Assembly (NCBI GenBank): GCA_017556045.1
Contig: JAFZFF010000076.1
Location: 1 to 43,302, forward strand
Direction: 5' to 3'
DNA: 43,302 nucleotides
Origin: Bacteroidaceae bacterium
GTDB taxonomy: Bacteria; Bacteroidota; Bacteroidia; Bacteroidales; Bacteroidaceae
The translations under genes and the position numbers were made by a program. Position 1 is the stretch's first letter, and each line of letters opens with the position of its first letter. The notes below the pieces were generated by a model. That model made no database searches. It had not been told where the DNA came from and was given only the letters and a program-made list of their open reading frames with translations. Shown one piece after another: positions 15,857 to 23,450 of this stretch.

Positions 15857-16040
15857 AGAATCTGTTTGGATTTTATTTCAAGTTTAATTGAGAGGTGTTT
15901 TTGAGTAGATTTGCACTGTTTGCATGCAGCAAATAGTGGTCTATTTGCAAGTGCAAAGAGTGTAAAGATGCCAAAAAGAACCTCAATAAACTAAAAAGTA
16001 TAACATAGAACTTATTAGCGGTAAAATCAAAACAGATTCT
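15857..16040. repeat. MITE-like element, copy A
   Basis: 184 bp with 19-bp terminal inverted repeats matching at 18 of 19 positions (AGAATCTGTTTGGATTTTA at the left end; the complement of the right end differs by one base). The interior contains the perfect hairpin GCAAATAG-TGGT-CTATTTGC, nested in TTTGCACT/AGTGCAAA. The whole element is an imperfect long palindrome. A second copy in the same orientation is at 22919-23103, roughly 88-89% identical by eye. No transposase is encoded. Both copies end just upstream of a minus-strand start codon. Confidence 0.85.
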
Positions 16041-16145
16041 TAATTTGTGCTTTGTATATAGGGGTATAGAGCTGCGAAGAGTTCGCAACTATTGGGAACG
16101 AAGAACTTCAAGAGCTCTCCAACTATCAAGAATAAGGAAATCTCG

Positions 16146-16571
16146 CTAACACCTCAGCTGGCAGCGATGATAGATATAGTATCCGGTATGAAAGCGTTTA
16201 GACAACACAATCTGCTCCGCCCCATCACCCGAGTAGGTAGGTGTGCTTTGTGAAGCATGTGGGAGCAAGGCATACATACGCAAAAGGCGATGTAGAACAT
16301 CTGTAGGCGAGGTGCGCCCAGCTACGCCTTGAAGCGTAATAGCAGTAGAGGGCATAGCCCATCGATTGGCCTCGCGCTTGGCTTGCAGGTCATCGTCATA
16401 CGGAGTGCTCAGCACACAAGTGCTTACATCACCTGCCGCATCCGACTCATCCACAGCGATCTGAGAATATTGTCCCTCGCGAGGAGCATCAGCCACTCTG
16501 CCCACAGAGAGTAGGCAGAGCGCTATCACAGCCCATGCACATGCAATCCATATTTTCGCACTTGCTCGCAT
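16146..16571 (-). CDS. Hypothetical exported small protein
   Basis: A 141-aa open frame with an N-terminal signal-like segment (IWIACAWAVIALCLLSVG) followed by a plausible cleavage site at VADA. The rest is polar with scattered cysteines (Cys52, two at the C-terminus) and no motif I recognise. There is no strong ribosome-binding or promoter signal. It stands alone between a MITE-like element and prmA. The downstream flank 16572-16802 holds only short GGAGTTAAA-type repeats and no gene. It may be a real lineage-specific protein or a decayed remnant. Confidence 0.4.
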   Translation of the reverse strand: MRASAKIWIACAWAVIALCLLSVGRVADAPREGQYSQIAVDESDAAGDVSTCVLSTPYDDDLQAKREANRWAMPSTAITLQGVAGRTSPTDVLHRLLRMYALLPHASQSTPTYSGDGAEQIVLSKRFHTGYYIYHRCQLRC

Positions 16572-16802
16572 AAATTATCGCTTTGGCAATAAAAAGTTAT
16601 CGCACCTGTAAAAAAACACTTTGGAGTTAAAGGAGTTAAAAGGAGATATCGCTTCGCTCTTGGGGAGTTAAATGCCAATAGCATAGCACTCCGCGTACAA
16701 ATCATTTGGCCTTTATCTCCATTTATCTCCCTTTATCTTCATTTTACTACTTACTTTTCTATTACAACATCTTCCGTTAAGAATTGTTGCGAGGCGTCAG
16801 AC

Positions 16803-17651
16803 CTATCCTCTTAGCACGAACTGTGCGGCGGTCCACTCCTTCTCTACGCGATGACTGAGGAAGGTGAGGCCAAGTCGCTCAGCCTCGGCTTGTATCATCG
16901 GGAGGTCACTCTCATAGAAGCCGCTGAAATATATCTCTGCACCTTCATTCATACGAGCCACATAGTACTGCATATCAGCCAACAGGATATTGCGATTGAT
17001 ATTGGCAATGATGATATCAAAGGGGCCTTCAGTCGCGAGCGAAGAGGCATCGCCTTGGAATACCTTAATATTGTCGATATTATTGAGGGCAAAGTTGTCT
17101 ACCGAGTTATTTACACACCATTCGTCAATGTCGATAGCAGTGAGCGCCTTGGCTCCGCGCATCGAGGCCAAGATAGCGAGTATCGATGTGCCGCAGCCCA
17201 TATCGAGCACCGTCTTGCCGGTGAGGTCAATATCGAGCAGGTAGCTGATGATAAGGCGAGTGGTCTGATGGTGTCCCGTGCCGAAAGCCATCTGCGGATT
17301 GATGATAATGTCGTAGAGTGCCTCGGGGTAATCCTTGTGGAAGGTACTGTGAATGACGCAACGATTGTCCACCACGATAGGCTCGAAGAAGTTTTTCTCC
17401 CACTCCTCATTCCAGTTCTTGTCCTCCATCTCACATGAGGTGAAGGTCACCGTGGTGTCGGGCATGGGAAAATCGGCCAACACCTCTGAGATGCTTTGCT
17501 CATCGTACAAGTGGATGGGCACATAGCCGACGGTACCATTATCAGATGGCACGAAACTCTCAAATCCCAACTCTGCAACCAATGCTGCTATGATATCACA
17601 CGCGGTCTCACTCTGTGGAGTTACGGTAAAACTTACTTCGATGTACTTCAT
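16803..17651 (-). CDS. prmA: Ribosomal protein L11 methyltransferase PrmA
   Basis: A 282-aa SAM-dependent enzyme that methylates several amino groups of ribosomal protein L11. The N-terminal ~100 residues are the L11-recognition region. The Rossmann methyltransferase follows, with the PrmA-specific INPQMAFGTGHHQTTRL (around 115-130), the SAM motif VLDMGCGTSILAILA and the catalytic-site-like IIANINRNILL. The length is slightly below the Escherichia coli enzyme (293 aa), as usual in Bacteroidota. A -7 box at 17669-17676 is close upstream. Confidence 0.95.
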   Translation of the reverse strand: MKYIEVSFTVTPQSETACDIIAALVAELGFESFVPSDNGTVGYVPIHLYDEQSISEVLADFPMPDTTVTFTSCEMEDKNWNEEWEKNFFEPIVVDNRCVIHSTFHKDYPEALYDIIINPQMAFGTGHHQTTRLIISYLLDIDLTGKTVLDMGCGTSILAILASMRGAKALTAIDIDEWCVNNSVDNFALNNIDNIKVFQGDASSLATEGPFDIIIANINRNILLADMQYYVARMNEGAEIYFSGFYESDLPMIQAEAERLGLTFLSHRVEKEWTAAQFVLRG

Positions 17652-17668
17652 TGTTCACATATTTTTTG

Positions 17669-17676
17669 CAAAAGTA
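17669..17676 (-). promoter_or_regulatory. Promoter -7 box of prmA
   Basis: Minus-strand TACTTTTG, a perfect TAnnTTTG match, 18 nt upstream of the prmA ATG. The transcript leader would be very short (about 10 nt). Confidence 0.6.
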
Positions 17677-17731
17677 TACTTAAAAAAGGATTTTAGCTAC
17701 AAAATGAGGCACGAAAATGAGTTTTTTTGTG

Positions 17732-17739
17732 TAAGTTTG
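17732..17739 (+). promoter_or_regulatory. Promoter -7 box of the DUF1573/nuclease operon
   Basis: TAAGTTTG, a perfect TAnnTTTG match, 36 nt upstream of the ATG at 17776. It is divergent from the prmA box, about 55 bp away. Confidence 0.6.
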
Positions 17740-17775
17740 CAATATAAAACCGAACATCTATAATTACAGAGGAAT

Positions 17776-18243
17776 ATGAAAAAGTTTATCGCATTGGCTA
17801 CCATGCTGATAATGGCCACTATAGCCTTCGCTCAAGACGAGATTGACCCCAAGGACAAGGGAGAGATAAAGTTCGAGAAGACCCGCCACAATTTCGGCGT
17901 ATTCTCACAAGACACCGCCGTGGTGAGCTACGACTTTGTGTTCACCAATGTGGGCAAATCGCCCATCATCATCCACAATGCAGTAGCATCGTGCGGATGT
18001 ACCGTGCCCGACTATACCTTTGACCCCATCTTGCCCGGCAAAAAGGGTAAGATTACAGTCACATACGATGGCACTACCCGTCGCCCCGGTGTATTCCGTA
18101 AGAGCATCGCAGTACACAACAATGGCCGTCAGACCCCTATACGTATATATATAGAGGGCGAGATGATAGCCAGCGAAAATGGCATCAAGGAGGTAGAACT
18201 CATCACTGACTCTACATTATATATCAATAATACGCTCGAGTGA
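17776..18243 (+). CDS. Exported DUF1573-domain protein
   Basis: A 155-aa protein with a clear signal peptide (KKFIALATMLIMATIAFA, cleavage after AFA-Q). The mature part is one immunoglobulin-like DUF1573 domain. The signature HNFGVFSQD opens it, TFVFTN-type strands follow (YDFVFTNVGKSPIII), and the conserved ASCGCTVPDY carries the paired cysteines. The GKKGKITVTYD stretch closes the fold. These are ASH/MSP-like periplasmic domains of unknown role, very common in Bacteroidota. Its TGA stop overlaps the next gene's ATG (TGATG), so the two are translationally coupled even though one is periplasmic and the other a DNA-repair enzyme. Confidence 0.9.
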   Translation: MKKFIALATMLIMATIAFAQDEIDPKDKGEIKFEKTRHNFGVFSQDTAVVSYDFVFTNVGKSPIIIHNAVASCGCTVPDYTFDPILPGKKGKITVTYDGTTRRPGVFRKSIAVHNNGRQTPIRIYIEGEMIASENGIKEVELITDSTLYINNTLE

Positions 18244-21134
18244 TGTCGCCCTTCCTGCAAGCCGTAGCTCAAGACCTCTACCATCGTAGTGGCGATGACC
18301 TCAGCCGCACTGCTGTAATCTTCCCAGGTAAGCGTGCCGGCTTATGGATGGATCGCTACCTGGCCGAGTGTGCAGGTCATCCCCTGTGGGCCCCGGCTTA
18401 CATGACTATCAGCGAACTTTTTGATAGCCTCACTCCCCTCAAGGCAGAGAATCCCATACGTCTCATCTGTATGCTACACCGCATCTATTGCGAGCATACC
18501 CACAGCACCGAGGCACTCGATGATTTTTACCATTGGGGCGAGTTGATGTTGTCAGACTTTGACGATATTGACAAGAACCTTGTCGATGCGCAAAAACTCT
18601 TTGTCAACCTCGCAGATACTCGCGAACTCGAAAGTAGTTTTGAGTTTCTCACCCAGGACCAGAAGGATCTATTGAGTCGCTTCTTTGCAAACTTCCGCGA
18701 CACGAAGGAGAAGACCGAGCTGAAAGAACGCTTCATCGAGCTATGGCAGGTGATGGGCAACATCTATCATGACCTTCGCCACACTCTGCTCGAGCAAGAG
18801 AGCGCCTATGAGGGTATGCTACAGCGCCATGCCATCAGCAACTTCGACCCCTCGAAGCTTACCTACGACCGTTATATTATCGTAGGATTCAACGTGCTCA
18901 ATCGCGTAGAGCAAGCCCTCTTTGATCACCTCCGTGATAGTGGCCGCGCGCTCTTCTATTGGGACTATGACAACCATTATTACGATAATCATCGCCACGA
19001 AGCCGGACTTTTCGTACGAGAAAATATCAAACGCTATGGCAATGCCCTCAAAGGAGCCGACATCTACGACAATCTGCGCCACTTGAGCGGCATCACTACT
19101 ATCAGCGCTCCTACCGACAATGCACAAGCCCGCTATCTACACCAATGGCTCACCGAGCACCACACCCGCGAGTGTGAGCAAGACACTGCCATGGTGTTGT
19201 GTAACGAAGATATTGCCCTGCCCGTGCTACATGCCTTGCCACATGATGTAGTCACCAATGTGAATGTCACGATGGGTTTCAAGCTCACGCAGACACCCGT
19301 GTACAGCCACATCAACACCTACCTCAACCTGCATACTAAGGGATATGACGCCGACAACCAACTCTATACCCTCGAGCATACCGTACAAATGCTCACGCAT
19401 CCCTATACCGTGGCATTGTACCCCGAAGCACCTCAGTATGCCAGCAGTTTGCAAAAAGCCAATCGCATCTATCTCCCCGCAAGCGACTTGGCTGAGCTTC
19501 CGCTCATGGGATACCTCTTCGTACACCCTGCTGACAATACGGCCTTGCTTGTAGCTATCACACACCTCACTACGCAGCTCCGCTCACTCTTTGCAGAGGA
19601 CGAACCGACAGATCCTAAATCTACGGAGGCTGCCCAAACTCCCTATACCCAGCTCAATAGAGAAGCCCTATTCCGCATCTATCAAATAGCAGAGAACCTG
19701 CGTGCCCTCACCTCCGATGGCACTCTTAAGCTACGCACTGCTACCATGGCACGCCTACTACAGCGCGTCATGAAGAGCACCAGCATCCCCTTCCATGGTG
19801 AACCCGCCATAGGCCTCCAGGTGATGGGACTGCTCGAGACACGTAACCTCGACTTCCGCAATCTTATCATCTTGTCTGCCAACGAAGGCAAACTTCCTAA
19901 AGCAGCCAACGAATCCTCATACATCCCCTATAATCTGCGTGAGGCATTTGGCATGAACACGCTCAGCAGACAGAATGCCGTGTACGCATACTACATGTAC
20001 CGCCTCATACAGCGAGCCGAACATGTCACCATACTGTACAATGATGGCACTGATGGTATGACCAAGCAGGAGCCCACGCGCTACCTCATGCAATTGCAGG
20101 TAGAGTATCCCGGACATATCGAAAGTTACTCATTGCAAAGCCCCACGCAACCTCTGCAACATACGCCCATCAGCGTACCACAGACCGATTATACCCGCCG
20201 CAAGCTACAGCAGCACTTTGCCTATACCCCAGGTAAGGTACGCCCACATCGCCTTTCGCCATCAGCGATAAACGACTATCTCAACTGCCGCCTCTCCTTC
20301 TACCTCAAGCATATCGAGGGACTAAATCCGCCATTTGAGAATAGTTCAGAAGTCGACAACGCACTATTTGGCACCCTTTTTCACAAGTGTGCCGAACTGG
20401 CTTATAATAAACTCACCCAGCGCGGAGACCTCATTGAGCGAAGCGACCTTGATGCACTGCGCAGCGATGAGAGAGCTATCAACAATCTCGTTGACCAAGC
20501 CTTCAGAGAAGACTTCTTCCACACCCCCAAAGACGAACCTCTCCCCTATAATGGCACGCAGCTCATCGTACACCGCGTGCTCTGCAAGTACCTCAAGCAG
20601 CTACTTGCCATCGATGCCCACCGCGCCCCCTTCACCTATATAGAGAGCGAGAAGCAGGTACACTATCCACTGACTATCAATAGCCACGGCACCCGCATGG
20701 ATATACTCTTGGGAGGCACTGTAGACCGCATCGATGCCAAAGATGGCATTACTCGAATCATTGACTACAAGACTGGAGGTTCACAAAAGACGATAAATGC
20801 CATCAGCGAACTATTTGATAGCAACGCTGCCCGCGATGCCTATGTATTCCAGGCATTTTACTATGCCCATCTTTTGCAGCGCGAATACACCCGCATCGCG
20901 CCATCGCTCCTCTTTGTTCGCCAAACCTCAAATACAGATTTTGAGCCAGACATCACCATCAACCAAGTAAAGGTCACCGATTATAGCCGCTACAGCCAAG
21001 AGTTTGCCGAACTGCTTACCCGCACCATCGACGAAATCTTCAATAGTGACGTCCCCTATACTCCCACGACAAACAAAGATGCCTGCAAATATTGCAGGTT
21101 TACCGCACTGTGCCGCAAGAAAGCAACCAAGTAG
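18243..21134 (+). CDS. AddB-like PD-(D/E)XK nuclease/helicase-scaffold protein
   Basis: A 963-aa protein, from ATG 18243 in the TGATG overlap (GTG 18240 is possible). The N-terminus FPGKRAGLWMDRYLAE and the mid-section NLDFRNLIILSANEGKLPK recall the inactive helicase-like fold of AddB. The C-terminal ~290 residues are a RecB-type nuclease: LSPSAINDYLNC (Cys682), H714 in GTLFHKCAE, D in GTVDRID, and the catalytic D841-Y-K843 in IDYKTG. Cys682 plus C948-x2-C951-x5-C957 form the iron-sulfur staple of AddB/AdnB nucleases. It probably processes double-strand breaks for recombination with an AddA-type UvrD helicase. No such partner is adjacent. A strand-biased run of CCC-rich codons continues through the gene. 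Confidence 0.85.
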   Translation: MSPFLQAVAQDLYHRSGDDLSRTAVIFPGKRAGLWMDRYLAECAGHPLWAPAYMTISELFDSLTPLKAENPIRLICMLHRIYCEHTHSTEALDDFYHWGELMLSDFDDIDKNLVDAQKLFVNLADTRELESSFEFLTQDQKDLLSRFFANFRDTKEKTELKERFIELWQVMGNIYHDLRHTLLEQESAYEGMLQRHAISNFDPSKLTYDRYIIVGFNVLNRVEQALFDHLRDSGRALFYWDYDNHYYDNHRHEAGLFVRENIKRYGNALKGADIYDNLRHLSGITTISAPTDNAQARYLHQWLTEHHTRECEQDTAMVLCNEDIALPVLHALPHDVVTNVNVTMGFKLTQTPVYSHINTYLNLHTKGYDADNQLYTLEHTVQMLTHPYTVALYPEAPQYASSLQKANRIYLPASDLAELPLMGYLFVHPADNTALLVAITHLTTQLRSLFAEDEPTDPKSTEAAQTPYTQLNREALFRIYQIAENLRALTSDGTLKLRTATMARLLQRVMKSTSIPFHGEPAIGLQVMGLLETRNLDFRNLIILSANEGKLPKAANESSYIPYNLREAFGMNTLSRQNAVYAYYMYRLIQRAEHVTILYNDGTDGMTKQEPTRYLMQLQVEYPGHIESYSLQSPTQPLQHTPISVPQTDYTRRKLQQHFAYTPGKVRPHRLSPSAINDYLNCRLSFYLKHIEGLNPPFENSSEVDNALFGTLFHKCAELAYNKLTQRGDLIERSDLDALRSDERAINNLVDQAFREDFFHTPKDEPLPYNGTQLIVHRVLCKYLKQLLAIDAHRAPFTYIESEKQVHYPLTINSHGTRMDILLGGTVDRIDAKDGITRIIDYKTGGSQKTINAISELFDSNAARDAYVFQAFYYAHLLQREYTRIAPSLLFVRQTSNTDFEPDITINQVKVTDYSRYSQEFAELLTRTIDEIFNSDVPYTPTTNKDACKYCRFTALCRKKATK

Positions 21135-21884
21135 CTTCGCGGCAATCATTTACTACCCAAGTAAAGCATATAATACAGTGATTGATAATCTCTAACAATT
21201 AGCGTTGCGTACAATTATCCACACGCTGCAATTATCTACATCTGTATATACTACAGTCGTTTTAGGCTCGTACTACCCCATTTCTGGTGACAAAAGTTTA
21301 TTTTTGGGGTGGCATGGCAGAGCGAGCGGAGCTCGCTACCAACGAAAACGATAACGAACACGAAAACTTCCATCCGGTAGGTAATTGTCCATTGTCAATT
21401 GTCATTTGTCAATTTGCTGCTCCGCAGCATTGCCATGCCACCCCAAAAATAAACTTTTGTCACCCTTTTTGCTTTACGCCGGAAAATCATAGGTTCGTTT
21501 TTTAGAAATGGGCTATTAGAATTTTAGAAAAGAGAAAGGCCTTTTCTTGCGATCGAACCTGCGTTTTTTTACTCTTTCTCTGCATTATAGAAATCAAAGC
21601 TGTCTGTTAAAATTATCAGAGCTGTCCTCGAGAAAAATCACAGACCTTCGTCACGAAAATTGCAGCTGTCCATTTCGGCGCGTCTACACATTGATTTCAA
21701 AAATTCCACACATGCAATAAATTTATTACGCACATGCAATATTCCCCTAACGCAGGTGTAAACACCTACCGACACCCCACTGACACCGGGTATCGGTCGT
21801 AAATGATCTATATTTCAGAATATTATAGCCAACCACCGACACCTCAGCTAAAAAAGGGGAAACAGTAAGATTAATCGGGCGATA
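21135..21884. other. Gene-free accessory stretch
   Basis: No supported gene. It contains the 179-bp inverted-repeat element (21286-21464, listed separately), an AT-rich segment with REP-like short repeats, and at about 21760-21830 a small hairpin (AGGTGT-AAA-CACCT) followed by repeats of CGACACC/TGACACC. The latter sits downstream of the minus-strand rhuM gene. Confidence 0.6.
21286..21464. repeat. 179-bp element with perfect 34-bp terminal inverted repeats
   Basis: The left arm 21286-21319 (begins GGTGACAAAAGTTTATTTTT) is the exact reverse complement of the right arm 21431-21464. Inside are a small palindrome AGCGAG-CGGA-GCTCGCT (21320-21337), tandem ATTGTC/ATTTGTCAATT words and a GCTGC-TCC-GCAGC hairpin next to the right arm. 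There is no open frame of note. It could be a non-autonomous transposable element or a large cruciform or terminator-like structure. No second copy is seen in this window. Confidence 0.85.
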
Positions 21885-22910
21885 TTACAATACTTGTTCA
21901 TTCTCAAAGGGTAGTTCCCCCAAGAATCTATCAAAATCACTCAAGAATAGACGGTCTTGTATGATTCGGTATTTCTCAAATTCTGTTTCGGCATGATTCT
22001 TTGCCTCTTCAGCCGTGATTCGTCCTTGTGTTTGCAACACCTCATTGCCACCAGCCGCCAAGATGAGGTCTATCTGCTTTGCCCAGTCCTCCATGGTCAT
22101 GGGGATATGTCGCTTGGCCATCCGTTCAGCTAATTCGAGCACACCATTCACGAGTTGTCCCATATCGGCCAGTTCCACCTCTTTTAGGTAATTCTTGGCT
22201 ATTGACACATCTGTCTTCACTATCTTCCCATCAGGAGCGTTCTCCCATGTGGTGAGCCCCATGTGTTCTTGCGTGGCGTCAGCTCGCTCCACTATTAGTT
22301 CGGCAGCTGTACGTCCGTGTACAGCATAGTGCATCTTGTTTTGCATCATCTTGAAGAACATTCTCGTGGTAGGAGCATCGCGGTTATAGTCCACGGCCGT
22401 AGAGTAGATGTCGGTCAGTTTCTGATAGAAGCGTCGTTCAGAGAGGCGTATCTCTCTAATCTCTGCCAGTAGATGCTCGAAATAGTCTTCACCGAGGAAG
22501 GTGCCGTTCTCCATGCGCTTCCTGTCCAACACATAGCCTCGTATTGCATAGTCGCGCAAGACGCTCGTAGACCATTGGCGGAATTGTGTGGCACGGATAG
22601 AGTTCACGCGGTATCCAACAGCGATAATTGCGTCTAAGCTATAGAATTTTGTACTATATGTTTTACCATCCTCAGCAGTATGTGCAAATTTTGCACATAC
22701 TGCTTCTTCTATTAATTCGTTAGAGTTGAAGATGTTGCTCAGGTGTTTTGTTACAACACTTCTGTCGCAATCGAATAATGTTGACATCACTTTCTGCGTA
22801 CACCATATATTCTCATCTTTATAGTATACCTCTACGCCCTGTTCCTTGCCCTCCACTTGGAATATCAAGAACTCCGCTGTGCTATTTCTTATTTCTCTAC
22901 GCTGTGCCAT
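21885..22910 (-). CDS. RhuM-family protein (virulence protein RhuM domain)
   Basis: A 341-aa soluble protein. The N-terminal region with VYYKDENIWCTQKVMSTLFD, a predicted helix-turn-helix-like segment (RSVVTKHLSNIF), the conserved KFYSLDAIIAVGYRVNS and ATQFRQWSTSVLRDY motifs, and the later ERRFYQKLTDIYSTAVDYN block identify the RhuM family. The family occurs on pathogenicity islands, integrative elements and next to restriction or toxin genes; its biochemical role is not established. Length is normal and the frame intact. It stands alone, with an inverted-repeat element downstream and a MITE-like repeat 8 nt before its start codon, consistent with recent acquisition. No promoter box is obvious outside the repeat. 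Confidence 0.9.
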   Translation of the reverse strand: MAQRREIRNSTAEFLIFQVEGKEQGVEVYYKDENIWCTQKVMSTLFDCDRSVVTKHLSNIFNSNELIEEAVCAKFAHTAEDGKTYSTKFYSLDAIIAVGYRVNSIRATQFRQWSTSVLRDYAIRGYVLDRKRMENGTFLGEDYFEHLLAEIREIRLSERRFYQKLTDIYSTAVDYNRDAPTTRMFFKMMQNKMHYAVHGRTAAELIVERADATQEHMGLTTWENAPDGKIVKTDVSIAKNYLKEVELADMGQLVNGVLELAERMAKRHIPMTMEDWAKQIDLILAAGGNEVLQTQGRITAEEAKNHAETEFEKYRIIQDRLFLSDFDRFLGELPFENEQVL

Positions 22911-22918
22911 TTACTATT

Positions 22919-23103
22919 AGAATCTGTTTTGAGTTTATTTCAAGTTTAGTTGAGAAGCGTTTTTGAACAGATTTGCCCTGTTTGGACGCAGCAAATAGTG
23001 GTCTATTTGCAAGGGCAAAGAGGGTAAAGATGCCAAAAAGGATCTCAAATAAACTGAAAAGTTTAACATAAAACCTATTAACGTTAAAATCCAAACAGAT
23101 TCT
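22919..23103. repeat. MITE-like element, copy B
   Basis: 185 bp, same orientation as copy A at 15857-16040. It has 19-bp terminal inverted repeats (17/19 match) and the same central hairpin GCAAATAG-TGGT-CTATTTGC. The surrounding stem here reads TTTGCCCT/AGGGCAAA instead of TTTGCACT/AGTGCAAA, so the pairing is kept although both sides changed. A minus-strand open frame (22897-23094) crosses it and resembles the equivalent frame in copy A near its start, but I do not call it a gene. Confidence 0.85.
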
Positions 23104-23199
23104 TATACAAATGTAGATGATTAATCTGTAATTTACAAGCTAAACGTGATATTTTTAGAATTATGTTCTTACAGATATCCAAATCTCAAAATAAAGTTG

Positions 23200-23207
23200 T
23201 ACATTTG
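23200..23207 (+). promoter_or_regulatory. Promoter -7 box of the BspA-like gene
   Basis: TACATTTG, a perfect TAnnTTTG match. A start near 23213 would create a leader of about 235 nt that begins with the first stem of the structured region described next. Confidence 0.6.
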
Positions 23208-23211
23208 TTCC

Positions 23212-23400
23212 GTGCTTTCGAGCACACGACATTTTGATTGCTCATCTTTCCAACGAATCACCACCTCGAAAGAAGAACTAGAGCAATTTAACGCACGTTG
23301 AAGCTACGCTTAAGCGTAGACTTCTCCATAGTGCGTTAGGGTTTGTGGTGAACCTGTTGGGAATATGGCAGTAAGTCTGCGCTTTCTTTATAGCTGCGTA
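23212..23400 (+). ncRNA. Structured leader or independent small RNA before the BspA-like gene
   Basis: Immediately after the promoter is GTGCT-TTCG-AGCAC (23212-23225). Nested long-range helices follow: TTTCCAAC (23247-23254) with GTTGGGAA (23356-23363, one G-U pair), CACCAC (23259-23264) with GTGGTG (23345-23350), AACGCAC (23290-23296) with GTGCGTT (23331-23337), and at the tip the 16-nt palindrome 23304-23319 (CTACGCTT/AAGCGTAG). An alternative helix TTGCTC (23238-23243) with GAGCAA (23281-23286) crosses the rod, so two conformations are possible. The rod shape recalls 6S RNA or a Bacteroidales-specific RNA motif, but I cannot assign a family. Confidence 0.55.
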
Positions 23401-23450
23401 GATAAAGGCCAAAGAATAGGCTTATATATTCAACTTAAATAGTTATCAAA

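Noticed and set aside
22897-23094. Minus-strand open frame inside MITE-like copy B, similar at its start to the frame inside copy A
   Set aside because: The frames match only over the repeat itself and diverge by frame in copy A. Stem-preserving change and terminal inverted repeats explain the conservation better than coding.
23212-23400. Signal recognition particle RNA, suggested by the GGTGAACC word
   Set aside because: The conserved GGTCAGG...GGAA...AGCAG core of SRP RNA is not present in the right order.
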